Shown here piece by piece: positions 8,385-16,096 of a stretch of 64,000 nucleotides of DNA. The stretch is taken from the NCBI RefSeq assembly GCF_014651815.1, contig NZ_BMXP01000002.1:434001-498000 (forward strand), given 5' to 3'. The notes under the pieces were generated by a model. The model saw only the letters and a program-made list of their open reading frames with translations. It ran no database searches and was not told the origin of the DNA. The DNA is from Alteromonas halophila (lineage in GTDB: Bacteria > Pseudomonadota > Gammaproteobacteria > Enterobacterales > Alteromonadaceae). The first letter of the stretch is position 1; every line of letters starts with the position of its first letter. Made by a program: the position numbers and the translations under genes.

Positions 8385-8400
8385 GTGCGCTATAACGCAC
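8385..8400. promoter_or_regulatory. Operator copy 1 in the benE/XRE divergent gap
   Basis: GTGCGCTATAACGCAC is a near-perfect palindrome differing by one base from the copy at 8426-8441. It lies on the benE side of the gap, 52 bases before the benE start. It is probably bound by the adjacent XRE-cupin regulator. Confidence 0.7.
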
Positions 8401-8425
8401 AGCGTGAACGTTGAACAGTAGCATT

Positions 8426-8441
8426 GTGCGTTATAACGCAC
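8426..8441. promoter_or_regulatory. Operator copy 2 (perfect palindrome) upstream of the XRE-cupin gene
   Basis: GTGCGTTATAACGCAC is a perfect 16-base palindrome ending 12 bases before the XRE-cupin ATG. It is centred 41 bases (about four helical turns) from copy 1, so dimers could sit on the same DNA face and act together. Its position over the regulator's own start region suggests autorepression. Confidence 0.75.
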
Positions 8442-8453
8442 AAGAGGAGAGTG

Positions 8454-9008
8454 ATGGCAGTTCCACAGATAACTGAGCATATTGCGGCACATTTGCGCGC
8501 ACAGCGTCAGGCCAGAGGCTGGTCGCTGGACACAATGGCCAGACAAAGTGGTGTCTCAAAAGCCATGTTAGGACAGATCGAGCGTCAGGAATCGAGCCCG
8601 ACCATTGCCACGTTATGGAAAATAGCGGCAGGGCTGGAATGCTCATTTTCCTCGTTTCTGGCGGTGCCGCCCACGCAGGAACGACCCGATAACGAAGCCT
8701 TCGAGCATGATCCGAATATGCAGATTAAAACGCTGTTTGGCTTCTCGGCGACCACGCAGTTTGAAATGTTTGAAATTACCTTAAGCGAACACCACGAGCA
8801 ACGCTCACCCCCACACCAGACTGGCGTGACCGAACATCTTTATGTGCTGCAAGGACAGCTGAGTGTGTTGTCAGACGGACAGTGGCAAGCCGTTTCGCAG
8901 GGCGCGTCATATTTACTTGCGGCTGACAGCGAGCACGGTTACCGGGATGACAGCGGACTGACCCGGTTTATCAGTGTTATCCACTATCCATTGCCGGATT
9001 TTCCTTAA
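8454..9008 (+). CDS. XRE-family regulator with C-terminal cupin domain
   Basis: A protein of about 184 residues. An N-terminal helix-turn-helix (about 8-62; QARGWSLDTMARQSGVSKAMLGQIERQESSPTI in pieces) is followed by a cupin domain (about 105-180; HQTGVTEHLYVLQGQLSV, EHGYRD). Members of this class repress adjacent transport or catabolic genes and sense a small molecule through the cupin. I chose ATG 8454 because AGAGGAGAG lies just upstream. An earlier in-frame start at 8424 would place the operator inside the gene. It is divergent from benE, its likely target. Confidence 0.92.
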   Translation: MAVPQITEHIAAHLRAQRQARGWSLDTMARQSGVSKAMLGQIERQESSPTIATLWKIAAGLECSFSSFLAVPPTQERPDNEAFEHDPNMQIKTLFGFSATTQFEMFEITLSEHHEQRSPPHQTGVTEHLYVLQGQLSVLSDGQWQAVSQGASYLLAADSEHGYRDDSGLTRFISVIHYPLPDFP

Positions 9009-9012
9009 AAGC

Positions 9013-9040
9013 TGCAGCAGCCGACTGCCAGGCTGCTGCA
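9013..9040 (-). terminator. Hairpin terminator after rdgC
   Basis: Perfect ten-base arms, TGCAGCAGCC and GGCTGCTGCA, flank an eight-base loop. A GCTTTTAA tail follows on the minus strand. It sits between the convergent XRE and rdgC stops and may serve both. Confidence 0.7.
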
Positions 9041-9050
9041 TCAAACGGCC

Positions 9051-9962
9051 TTAGATCCCGTCGGAGTCCAGGTTAAGCGCCTGTTTAAGGTAGTTGAGCA
9101 ATTCACAGATTTCCGCAGACATTAGCGCAAACTCCGCATCCAGACGGGCTTCGACCTGATCTTTGGGAATATCGTCGGTTTCTTCCTTGATGCGGTCGCT
9201 GAACTTAAGCCGCTTCACCGCGCCGTCTTCTGTCATTACCGCATTGAGTGACTCCGCGTACTCAAATGCGACCTTTTGGATAAGTTTGCCACTGTCTAAG
9301 TGAATGCGTATTTCATCGCTGTCGAGCGGTACGTTCTTACAACGGATCACACTTTGTGTATCGTCCGTAGACTTAAGTTCGGCCTCTTCCAGCAACGTGA
9401 TTTGCTCTGGTGGCGCATCGGTCAGCCAGTGCGTCAGCTCACTTTGCAGACTGCTGCGACTCAGAGGTACCACTGGCAGCGAGCCAAGTGCTTTTCGTAG
9501 CAGCGCTAAAAACGCCTCTGCCGTGCCATCGGCGCTGGCGTCAATGACCACCAGGTTATCACCCAGCGAGATAAAGCCATGGGTAAAGGAGTTTTTGGTA
9601 AACGCCTGGGGCAGCAACCGGGTCTGGATTTCCTGCTTAAGGTCACTGCGCGCCTTTTTGCCAACCGGCGAGCCAGTTTCCATTTCGATCTGTGCCACTT
9701 TTTCATCCAGCTCGGCATTTACCACGGCCGCAGGGAGAATTTTTTCCTGCTTTTTAACCGTAAACCAATACCGTTGCTGGACCTTGTGGAACATAGCATT
9801 GCCACCCCGCGCCTGAGAGAACGGCGAGGCAAAGCCCATGGTGGCCAGATCCTGACTGCCACAGGGACGAAAAGCATGCTCGTTCAGTAACCGGGTCAGA
9901 TCCTCGTCATCCAGCGACAGGGGTTGGGTTAATTGATAAGGTTTTACGTTTTTAAACCACAT
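9051..9962 (-). CDS. rdgC: Recombination-associated protein RdgC
   Basis: A 303-residue protein, the normal RdgC length. It begins MWFKNVKPYQLTQPLS and carries the conserved FRPCGSQDLATMGFASPF block. RdgC forms a ring around double-stranded DNA and limits RecA filament activity. It is a single gene on the minus strand with no obvious operon partner and a weak ribosome site. The family assignment is secure. Confidence 0.95.
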   Translation of the reverse strand: MWFKNVKPYQLTQPLSLDDEDLTRLLNEHAFRPCGSQDLATMGFASPFSQARGGNAMFHKVQQRYWFTVKKQEKILPAAVVNAELDEKVAQIEMETGSPVGKKARSDLKQEIQTRLLPQAFTKNSFTHGFISLGDNLVVIDASADGTAEAFLALLRKALGSLPVVPLSRSSLQSELTHWLTDAPPEQITLLEEAELKSTDDTQSVIRCKNVPLDSDEIRIHLDSGKLIQKVAFEYAESLNAVMTEDGAVKRLKFSDRIKEETDDIPKDQVEARLDAEFALMSAEICELLNYLKQALNLDSDGI

Positions 9963-10064
9963 GTGAAACGCATCTTACGTGAAAAAAGGGGCGGCAAGCG
10001 TACCAATCGCGTAGCGCCCGCGCAATGCTAATCTGGTCTCCGGTTGTACGCCCCGGACGCGGCG

Positions 10065-11801
10065 TTACGCACTCGTATCCCGTTTGGGAAAGCGAATGGT
10101 ATAGGTGAGTCCCTGACCCGGCTGGCTGGCGGCTTCAATACGTCCGGCCAGTGTCTGGGTCACCAGGTTATACATGATGTGTGTGCCCAGGCCGCTGCCG
10201 CCCTGACCGCGACGGGTAGTAAAGAAGGCATCAAAAACCCGGGAAAGATGGTCTTCACTCATGCCTTTTCCGTCATCTTGGTAGACAATCTGAATATCGT
10301 CCGCCTCTTCTGTTACTGTCAGTGAGATATGCCCTTCATCATCGTCATCAAAGGCATGGACCACCGAATTCATGATCATGTTAGTGACAATTTGCGCGAT
10401 GACACCCGGCGCGCAACGTATTTCAAGCGTGGCCGGGCAATCGATGACGATTTCGTGCTGACAGTGTTTGAAGCTTGGCTGCAACGATTGCAGCACTTCA
10501 TGGAGGTAATCATTGAGATTAAAAACCCGTTCAGCTTCGCTGGTCTGGTCCACAGCGACCTGTTTAAAGCTGGCAATGAGTTCTGAGGCCCGGTTGAGGT
10601 TGGTCATCAGCAAGAGCGCGGTCTGCTCGGCCTCTTCAAAAAAGGTTGCCATAGATTTATTGGTGAGGGCTTTGTTCTCATAATCTGTGTGCAGGTTCTG
10701 AAGACGTTCCTGCAGAAAGCTCGCTGCGGTCACGCCTACACCTAGCGGTGTATTTACATCGTGGGCAATACCGGCCACCAGGCCACCTAAAGATGCCATG
10801 CGCTCTGAGTCGAGCAACTGGTCTTTGGCCAGTTGCAGCGTTTCCATCGAACTGGCGAGTTCGGCGTTGCGCTTTCTCAGCTCGTTTTCAATGTACTGGC
10901 GATTCTCGTTCTCCTGACGCAGCTCGCGCTGATTAGCAATCAGTTCATCTTTCTGCTGTTCCAGGTCGAGCATAATTTGCGAGAGGGACGCGGTTTTCTT
11001 TGCCACCTCCTGCTCAAGGATGAGGTTCTGGTCGTCCAGCTTTTTGTTGGCAAACTTCAGTTCTTCCTGGGTGCCGTGCAGCTTCTTCTGAGAGGCAATT
11101 AAATCATCAATAACCTGGTTATAGGACTCCTTAAGCTGCTGTAATTCATTGTCATCTTCCAGTTGTACCCGAACTCGCCCTTCTTGGGGATGCTCAGGAT
11201 TAAACATGCTCATCTGATCGGTGATTTCCGCCAGCGGCACTGACAACATATTGCGAAACGCCGTCATAAACAAAAAAACCAGAAACGCAGTTTTGACGAT
11301 GGCGTTGCCTACCAGAAAGAATATGCCAACTTCAATGCGGCTGAAAATAGTATCAAAACTGGAATAAAGGGTGACATCACCCACGGTTGACTCACGTCCG
11401 GAGAACTCAAACACCAGTGGAAAGCTGAAGCTGAACACGCCGCCGGCATGATCGCGCAAGACATCTTCTTCAATCGGCTCACGGGACAAGGCAATGGTTA
11501 ACCCGTATTCGGCAATATAATCGCCATTTTCATCACGAACCTGAACGCCCTCAACAATAGGCAATTCCATCAGGCCTTCGGCAATGGAACGTGCCTGAGG
11601 GTGGTTGAGTTCCCAGATCGCGCGGGTCAGGCTGGTGGAAAACGTATTGTTGAGGGTTTTTAGCTCATCTTCGACATGATCTTTGGTGCTTAAGTATTCC
11701 GTGAATATCTGGCCGACAGTCACAATCAGCGTCAGGACAAAGTAGACCGACAAAACACGCGTCAGCAGCTTTCTCGACAATCCAGTTTTTACGGCCGTCA
11801 T
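10065..11801 (-). CDS. Orphan membrane sensor histidine kinase
   Basis: A 578-residue kinase. Membrane segments at about residues 13-32 and 157-181 flank a periplasmic sensor region. After them come a linker and a long coiled coil (about 215-330), a HisKA domain with H347 in LVAGIAHDVNTPLG, and an HATPase domain (N box NMIMNSVVHAF, G1 DDGKGM, G2 GGSGLGTHIM). The phospho-acceptor motif has Asp after His instead of the usual Glu. No response regulator is adjacent on its strand. phoB is divergent across 270 bases but has its own PhoR, so the partner is unknown. Confidence 0.92.
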   Translation of the reverse strand: MTAVKTGLSRKLLTRVLSVYFVLTLIVTVGQIFTEYLSTKDHVEDELKTLNNTFSTSLTRAIWELNHPQARSIAEGLMELPIVEGVQVRDENGDYIAEYGLTIALSREPIEEDVLRDHAGGVFSFSFPLVFEFSGRESTVGDVTLYSSFDTIFSRIEVGIFFLVGNAIVKTAFLVFLFMTAFRNMLSVPLAEITDQMSMFNPEHPQEGRVRVQLEDDNELQQLKESYNQVIDDLIASQKKLHGTQEELKFANKKLDDQNLILEQEVAKKTASLSQIMLDLEQQKDELIANQRELRQENENRQYIENELRKRNAELASSMETLQLAKDQLLDSERMASLGGLVAGIAHDVNTPLGVGVTAASFLQERLQNLHTDYENKALTNKSMATFFEEAEQTALLLMTNLNRASELIASFKQVAVDQTSEAERVFNLNDYLHEVLQSLQPSFKHCQHEIVIDCPATLEIRCAPGVIAQIVTNMIMNSVVHAFDDDDEGHISLTVTEEADDIQIVYQDDGKGMSEDHLSRVFDAFFTTRRGQGGSGLGTHIMYNLVTQTLAGRIEAASQPGQGLTYTIRFPKRDTSA

Positions 11802-12008
11802 CTACCCAATCACCTGTAACACGTCACTAATATTCGAATTATTCAGAGTGCATCGCCAAAATAGTTGTGCAGGTATACAGGCCCGGCACAGAGTCTGATT
11901 ACACCCCGCTAGCCTCAGAATATGCGTAAAGTGTTGAAGAAACAAGCATCCGTGCTGAAAGTTTCGTTTACAGATATACTCACCTCTCTTGACATATTAA
12001 TGTCATGC

Positions 12009-12041
12009 ATTTAATAAAACTGTCACAGACCCATTTAATAA
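12009..12041 (+). promoter_or_regulatory. Pho-box-like promoter of phoBR
   Basis: ATTTAAT-AAAA-CTGTCAC (12009-12026) fits the PhoB box layout of two seven-base repeats eleven bases apart. The second half is near consensus and the first is weak. A TAATAA -10-like hexamer follows nine bases later (12036-12041). The 17-mer TAATAAAACTGTCACAG recurs exactly upstream of the Ton operon at 23078-23094. PhoB autoregulation is known in other bacteria. Confidence 0.65.
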
Positions 12042-12075
12042 TAACGGCGTTTTTGTGATGAGCAGGAAAATTGGA

Positions 12076-12765
12076 ATGTCTCGAACAGTATTGGTTGTTG
12101 AGGATGAAGCGCCTATTCGTGAAATGCTGAAGTTTGTGCTTGAGCAGTCCGGTTTTAATACGGTGGAAGCGGAAGATTTCGATATTGCACAGGATAAAAT
12201 TTGTGAACCTTACCCCGACCTGATTCTTCTGGACTGGATGCTGCCGGGAGGCAGTGGTGTGCAACTGGCGAAGACGCTCAAGCAACATGAGTTTACCCGT
12301 GACATTCCGGTCATCATGCTGACCGCCCGCGGTGAGGAAGAAGACAAAATCCGCGGCCTGGATGCCGGGGCAGATGACTATGTCACCAAGCCGTTCTCGC
12401 CCAAGGAACTGATTGCCCGCATTAAAGCCGTGATGCGGCGGGTCACGCCGACCTCTAATGAAGTGCCCATTGAGTTCAATGGCCTTAAACTTGAGCCTAT
12501 TTCTCACCGCGTCATTGCCAATGATGAGCCGCTGGATATGGGGCCGACAGAATTTAAATTACTGCATTTCTTCATGACTCACCCTGAGCGGGTATACAGC
12601 CGCGAGCTGTTACTCGATAACGTGTGGGGAACCAATGTCTACGTTGAGGACCGCACCGTCGATGTGCATATACGACGGCTGCGCAAAGCGGTGTCAAAAC
12701 ACGGACATGATGCTATGATCCAGACTGTCCGTGGAGCAGGCTACCGTTTTTCCACCAAAATCTAG
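12076..12765 (+). CDS. phoB: Phosphate regulon response regulator PhoB
   Basis: A 229-residue OmpR-family regulator. The receiver domain (1-120) has phospho-acceptor D53 in [11 protein letters not shown] and the conserved T and K ([18 protein letters not shown]). The C-terminal winged helix (about 130-227) has the [12 protein letters not shown] recognition segment. The start at 12076 gives the PhoB-typical [17 protein letters not shown] and the same length as E. coli PhoB. Upstream in-frame GTG and ATG codons at 12055/12058 would add seven residues. It is followed by phoR and preceded by a Pho-box-like promoter. In the family it activates phosphate-starvation genes. Confidence 0.95.
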   Translation: MSRTVLVVEDEAPIREMLKFVLEQSGFNTVEAEDFDIAQDKICEPYPDLILLDWMLPGGSGVQLAKTLKQHEFTRDIPVIMLTARGEEEDKIRGLDAGADDYVTKPFSPKELIARIKAVMRRVTPTSNEVPIEFNGLKLEPISHRVIANDEPLDMGPTEFKLLHFFMTHPERVYSRELLLDNVWGTNVYVEDRTVDVHIRRLRKAVSKHGHDAMIQTVRGAGYRFSTKI

Positions 12766-12843
12766 GTCATCTGACGCCGCAGTAACGCTCTTGTTGCTGC
12801 CTTACTGTCAGGGAGATTTCCCACAAGCACAGGTCTAATTTGT

Positions 12844-14148
12844 ATGTACTATCCGTTCTCATGGTTGAGAAGCTCGATCCGATTAGCAATCTATTTGCTC
12901 ATCTTCGCGCTCATCGGATGGTACCTTAATGACCTGCTGATGACCGTCGCCATCGGTGCCACTGTGCTGTTGCTGTTCAATTACTGGCAATTGTATAAGC
13001 TAAACCGCTGGCTGTGGCACAGCCGTAAAATGTCGCCACCGTCAGTACGCGGTGTCTGGGAGCATATCTACGAAGGGGTGTACTACCTGCAGCGGCGTAA
13101 CCGCAACAAACGCAAAGAACTGGGCGCGCTGGTCAAACGCTTTCGTGAAGGCTCGGAGGCGCTCCCTGACGCTGCGGTGGTGGTCGATGCCAAGGCATGT
13201 ATTATCTGGTGTAACCGCCTGGCCAGACTGGACCTGGGCCTTAAATGGCCACAGGACGCTGGACGGCGCATCGACAACTTGCTGCGTCATCCCGACTTTA
13301 TTGACTATTTTCATGCCGGTGACTTCCACTATCCCATTGAAGTGCCATCGCCGAATAATCGCAATAAAACCTTTGAATACCGGATCATGCCCTATGGCGA
13401 AGAGCATCTTCTGCTCATAGCCCGCGACGTTACCCGTGTATCGCAGCTCGAGGAAATGCGAAAAGACTTTGTTGCCAATGTGTCGCATGAACTGCGCACG
13501 CCGCTGACCGTTATTAACGGGTACCTGGAAATCATGCCGCCCGGCGATGCCGACAATCCCTTTGTGCAAAAAGCCATGACCGAAATGACCGCGCAGACGC
13601 AGCGCATGCAGAACCTGATTGAAGATTTGCTGGTTCTGTCGCGTATCGAGGCCAGCTCAGAACGGATTTACGAATATGTGCTGAATATGCCCGCCGTGCT
13701 GGAGCAAATTGAGCGTGAAGCGCAGGCGCTGAATAAAGAGAAGCAGCACCAGATCCGTCTTGAGGTGGATACTTCACTGAAGGTGTTCGGTGTGGAAACA
13801 GAAATACGCAGCGCCTGCTCAAACCTGGTGTTCAATGCGGTGCATTACACGCCTGCAAATGGCGAGATCGTGGTGCGCTGGCAGCGAACTGAACAAGGCG
13901 CGCGTTTCTCGGTGACTGATAATGGCGACGGTATCCCGCAAAACCACTTAAGCCGGCTAACCGAGCGGTTTTACCGGGTCGACAAAGCCCGCTCCCGAAA
14001 AACCGGCGGATCCGGCCTTGGCTTATCCATTGTGAAACATGTACTGAGCCATCATAATTCACAGCTGGAAATTACCAGTACTGTCGGCGAAGGCAGTGAG
14101 TTTTTCTTTGTACTGGACAACGAACTGATAGCGGAGCAGAAACGATGA
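12844..14148 (+). CDS. phoR: Phosphate regulon sensor kinase PhoR
   Basis: A 434-residue kinase with the PhoR build. Two closely spaced N-terminal membrane helices (about 13-28 and 32-47) have almost no periplasmic loop. A charged linker, a PAS domain (about 100-200), HisKA with H215 in FVANVSHELRTPLTV, and HATPase motifs (NAVHYTP, DNGDGIP, KTGGSGLGLSIVKH) follow. The lack of a periplasmic sensor fits a kinase controlled through the Pst-PhoU system. Its stop overlaps the next gene by four bases, so phoB-phoR-pstS is one operon. Confidence 0.95.
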   Translation: MYYPFSWLRSSIRLAIYLLIFALIGWYLNDLLMTVAIGATVLLLFNYWQLYKLNRWLWHSRKMSPPSVRGVWEHIYEGVYYLQRRNRNKRKELGALVKRFREGSEALPDAAVVVDAKACIIWCNRLARLDLGLKWPQDAGRRIDNLLRHPDFIDYFHAGDFHYPIEVPSPNNRNKTFEYRIMPYGEEHLLLIARDVTRVSQLEEMRKDFVANVSHELRTPLTVINGYLEIMPPGDADNPFVQKAMTEMTAQTQRMQNLIEDLLVLSRIEASSERIYEYVLNMPAVLEQIEREAQALNKEKQHQIRLEVDTSLKVFGVETEIRSACSNLVFNAVHYTPANGEIVVRWQRTEQGARFSVTDNGDGIPQNHLSRLTERFYRVDKARSRKTGGSGLGLSIVKHVLSHHNSQLEITSTVGEGSEFFFVLDNELIAEQKR

Positions 14149-15149
14149 TCAACAGCGACAGGCGTGCGCCGTGGCGCTGCCGCATAGCGCGATGTATCAG
14201 ACTGGTCCTGCTAGTATCCTGTGGAGCGATGCTGACAGCCACTGCCAGCCAGCTGCTTGCCGCAGAAGTACCGGATTACAAGCGTCAACCGGGCGTTGCC
14301 GGTAAAATCACCTCGGTTGGCTCTGATACAATGGCCAACCTGATGACGTTCTGGTCGCAGGAGTTTAAGCAACTCTACCCACAGGTAAAATTTCAGATCC
14401 AGGCCTCAGGTTCATCCACGGCGCCCCCGGCATTGGTCGAAGGGACAGCGACACTCGGCCCCATGAGCCGTGAGCTTAAACCCAGTGAAATTCGTGATTT
14501 TGTCAAAAAGCATGGCTATCCACCGCTGGTCCTGCGGGTTGCTATGGATGCGATTGCCATCTTTGTAGAACGGCAAAACCCGCTGCCGGGCATGACATTG
14601 CAGGAAGTCGATGCGACGTTTTCGACGACCCGCTACTGCGGCGGGGGCGAGCCGGTGACACAGTGGCAGCAACTGGGTATTGCCGACCCCGATTATCCGT
14701 CGCCCATTCGCCTGTTTGGCCGTAACTCTGTGTCGGGTACCTATGGACTGTTTAAAATTATGGCCCTGTGTGAAGGGGACTTTCGTAACGCGGTGAATGA
14801 ACAACCTGGCTCTGCGTCGGTGGTATTGTCGGTGGCCTCCAGTAAAGGCGCGATGGGTTATGCGGCATATGGCTATAAAACCGCCGGGGTGCGGGCGCTG
14901 CCACTCGGTGAAACCCGCGATACATTGATTCCGCTGACCATGGACACTGTGCGTGATGAATCCTATCCGTTTTCACGGTTTTTGTATCTGGTCATCAATA
15001 AAAAGCCAGGCGAGCCTTTGCCCACGCTTGAGCGCGAGTTTTTGCGTTTCGTGTTGTCAAAACAAGGTCAGCAACAGGTGCGCCGGGACGGGTATTTTCC
15101 GGTTCGCGAGGATGTGCTGTTGCGTCAGCGCAGGTTGTTAGACAATTAG
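14145..15149 (+). CDS. pstS: PstS-like periplasmic phosphate-binding protein
   Basis: A 334-residue substrate-binding protein with an N-terminal export signal (hydrophobic core about residues 17-40). Phosphate-binding loops are visible: VGSDTMANLM, QASGSSTAPPALVEGTATLG in part, and RNSVSGTYGLFK. It overlaps phoR by four bases (ATGA), so translation is coupled. The permease and ATPase genes pstC, pstA and pstB are absent here. It may therefore feed a Pst system elsewhere, deliver phosphate from the outer-membrane system downstream, or act in sensing. PstS family membership is clear; the exact role is inferred. Confidence 0.9.
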   Translation: MINSDRRAPWRCRIARCIRLVLLVSCGAMLTATASQLLAAEVPDYKRQPGVAGKITSVGSDTMANLMTFWSQEFKQLYPQVKFQIQASGSSTAPPALVEGTATLGPMSRELKPSEIRDFVKKHGYPPLVLRVAMDAIAIFVERQNPLPGMTLQEVDATFSTTRYCGGGEPVTQWQQLGIADPDYPSPIRLFGRNSVSGTYGLFKIMALCEGDFRNAVNEQPGSASVVLSVASSKGAMGYAAYGYKTAGVRALPLGETRDTLIPLTMDTVRDESYPFSRFLYLVINKKPGEPLPTLEREFLRFVLSKQGQQQVRRDGYFPVREDVLLRQRRLLDN

Positions 15150-15160
15150 AAGGCACAGTG

Positions 15161-15970
15161 ATGGACGCCCTCAACACGAAGTGGAAAAACTGGGTATTGC
15201 AAAGCCTGCTGGCCGGTCAGCCTGCCAACACGATTGCCGCTACGCTTAACGACAACGGCTTCAGCCCGGCAGTAATTACACGTCTGCTGGGCGCAAACCT
15301 GAAGCAACCTGTCAGCTACCGCTGTCCGTCAGCGCGCTATCAGCAGCTAATGAACCCTGCTTTTTTGCGCGACGGCTGTGACTACCAGGTACGCGCACTG
15401 TGCGACAGCAATGACTTACAACTGTATGCTATCGATGATTTTATGAGTCCGTCCCAGTGTCAGGAAATTGTGGCGCTGGCCAGAGACAAGCTTAAGCCTT
15501 CCGAAATTGCAGGGGCTGCCTCAGCAACGGGGATCCGCACCTCAACCACCTGTGATCTGGCATTTCTTGATGATCCCAGTGTTGCCGCACTCAATGACCG
15601 TATTGTGGCGACACTGAAACTTGGGGTCGGAGAAAGCGAGGTGATCCAGGCGCAACACTATGCGCCGGGGGAGTACTACAAACCTCACTATGATTTTTTT
15701 CCGCCCGGCTCAGCACAGTTCAGAGAGCACTGTCGTAACCGCGGGCAGCGAACTTGGACCTGCATGATCTACCTGAATGATAACTTCTCCGGCGGTCACA
15801 CAACGTTCACAAAACTGGGTATGTCGGTGCAGCCAAAACAGGGAATGGCGCTGCTCTGGAATAACCTTACGTCTACCGGCGAGCCCAATGTCAGTAGTAT
15901 CCACTATGCGCAACCTGTTGAAAATGGAGAAAAAATGGTGGTTACCAAATGGTTCAGAGATGTCGGCTGA
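15161..15970 (+). CDS. Prolyl-4-hydroxylase-like 2-oxoglutarate/Fe(II) oxygenase
   Basis: A 269-residue protein. The C-terminal half is a P4Hc-type double-stranded beta-helix oxygenase: iron ligands H176-x-D178 (PHYDFF) and H248 (SSIHYAQPV), and 2-oxoglutarate-binding K258 (GEKMVVTKWF). The first 90 residues are a separate helical region containing several cysteines. It starts 11 bases after pstS, so it probably belongs to the phoBR-pstS operon. ATG 15161 is preferred over GTG 15158 by spacing from AAGG. The substrate is unknown; proline residues in neighbouring secreted proteins are one possibility. Confidence 0.88.
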   Translation: MDALNTKWKNWVLQSLLAGQPANTIAATLNDNGFSPAVITRLLGANLKQPVSYRCPSARYQQLMNPAFLRDGCDYQVRALCDSNDLQLYAIDDFMSPSQCQEIVALARDKLKPSEIAGAASATGIRTSTTCDLAFLDDPSVAALNDRIVATLKLGVGESEVIQAQHYAPGEYYKPHYDFFPPGSAQFREHCRNRGQRTWTCMIYLNDNFSGGHTTFTKLGMSVQPKQGMALLWNNLTSTGEPNVSSIHYAQPVENGEKMVVTKWFRDVG

Positions 15971-16016
15971 GCCTGTCAAACCGCGCTTTATGAATTTTTT
16001 TTGAAACCCCGCCGCC

Positions 16017-16050
16017 CTGTAACAATAGTGTCACTCTAGTCCTTTACCCT
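16017..16050 (+). promoter_or_regulatory. Pho-box-like promoter of the tripartite lipoprotein gene
   Basis: CTGTAAC-AATA-GTGTCAC (16017-16034) has two half-sites exactly eleven bases apart, each close to the CTGTCAT consensus. A TACCCT -10-like hexamer follows after ten bases (16045-16050). This matches the geometry at phoB and at the Ton operon. Confidence 0.65.
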
Positions 16051-16096
16051 TCTCAGCGTTCATATAAAAGCAATTGAAAACAGACTGGAGAAATTG

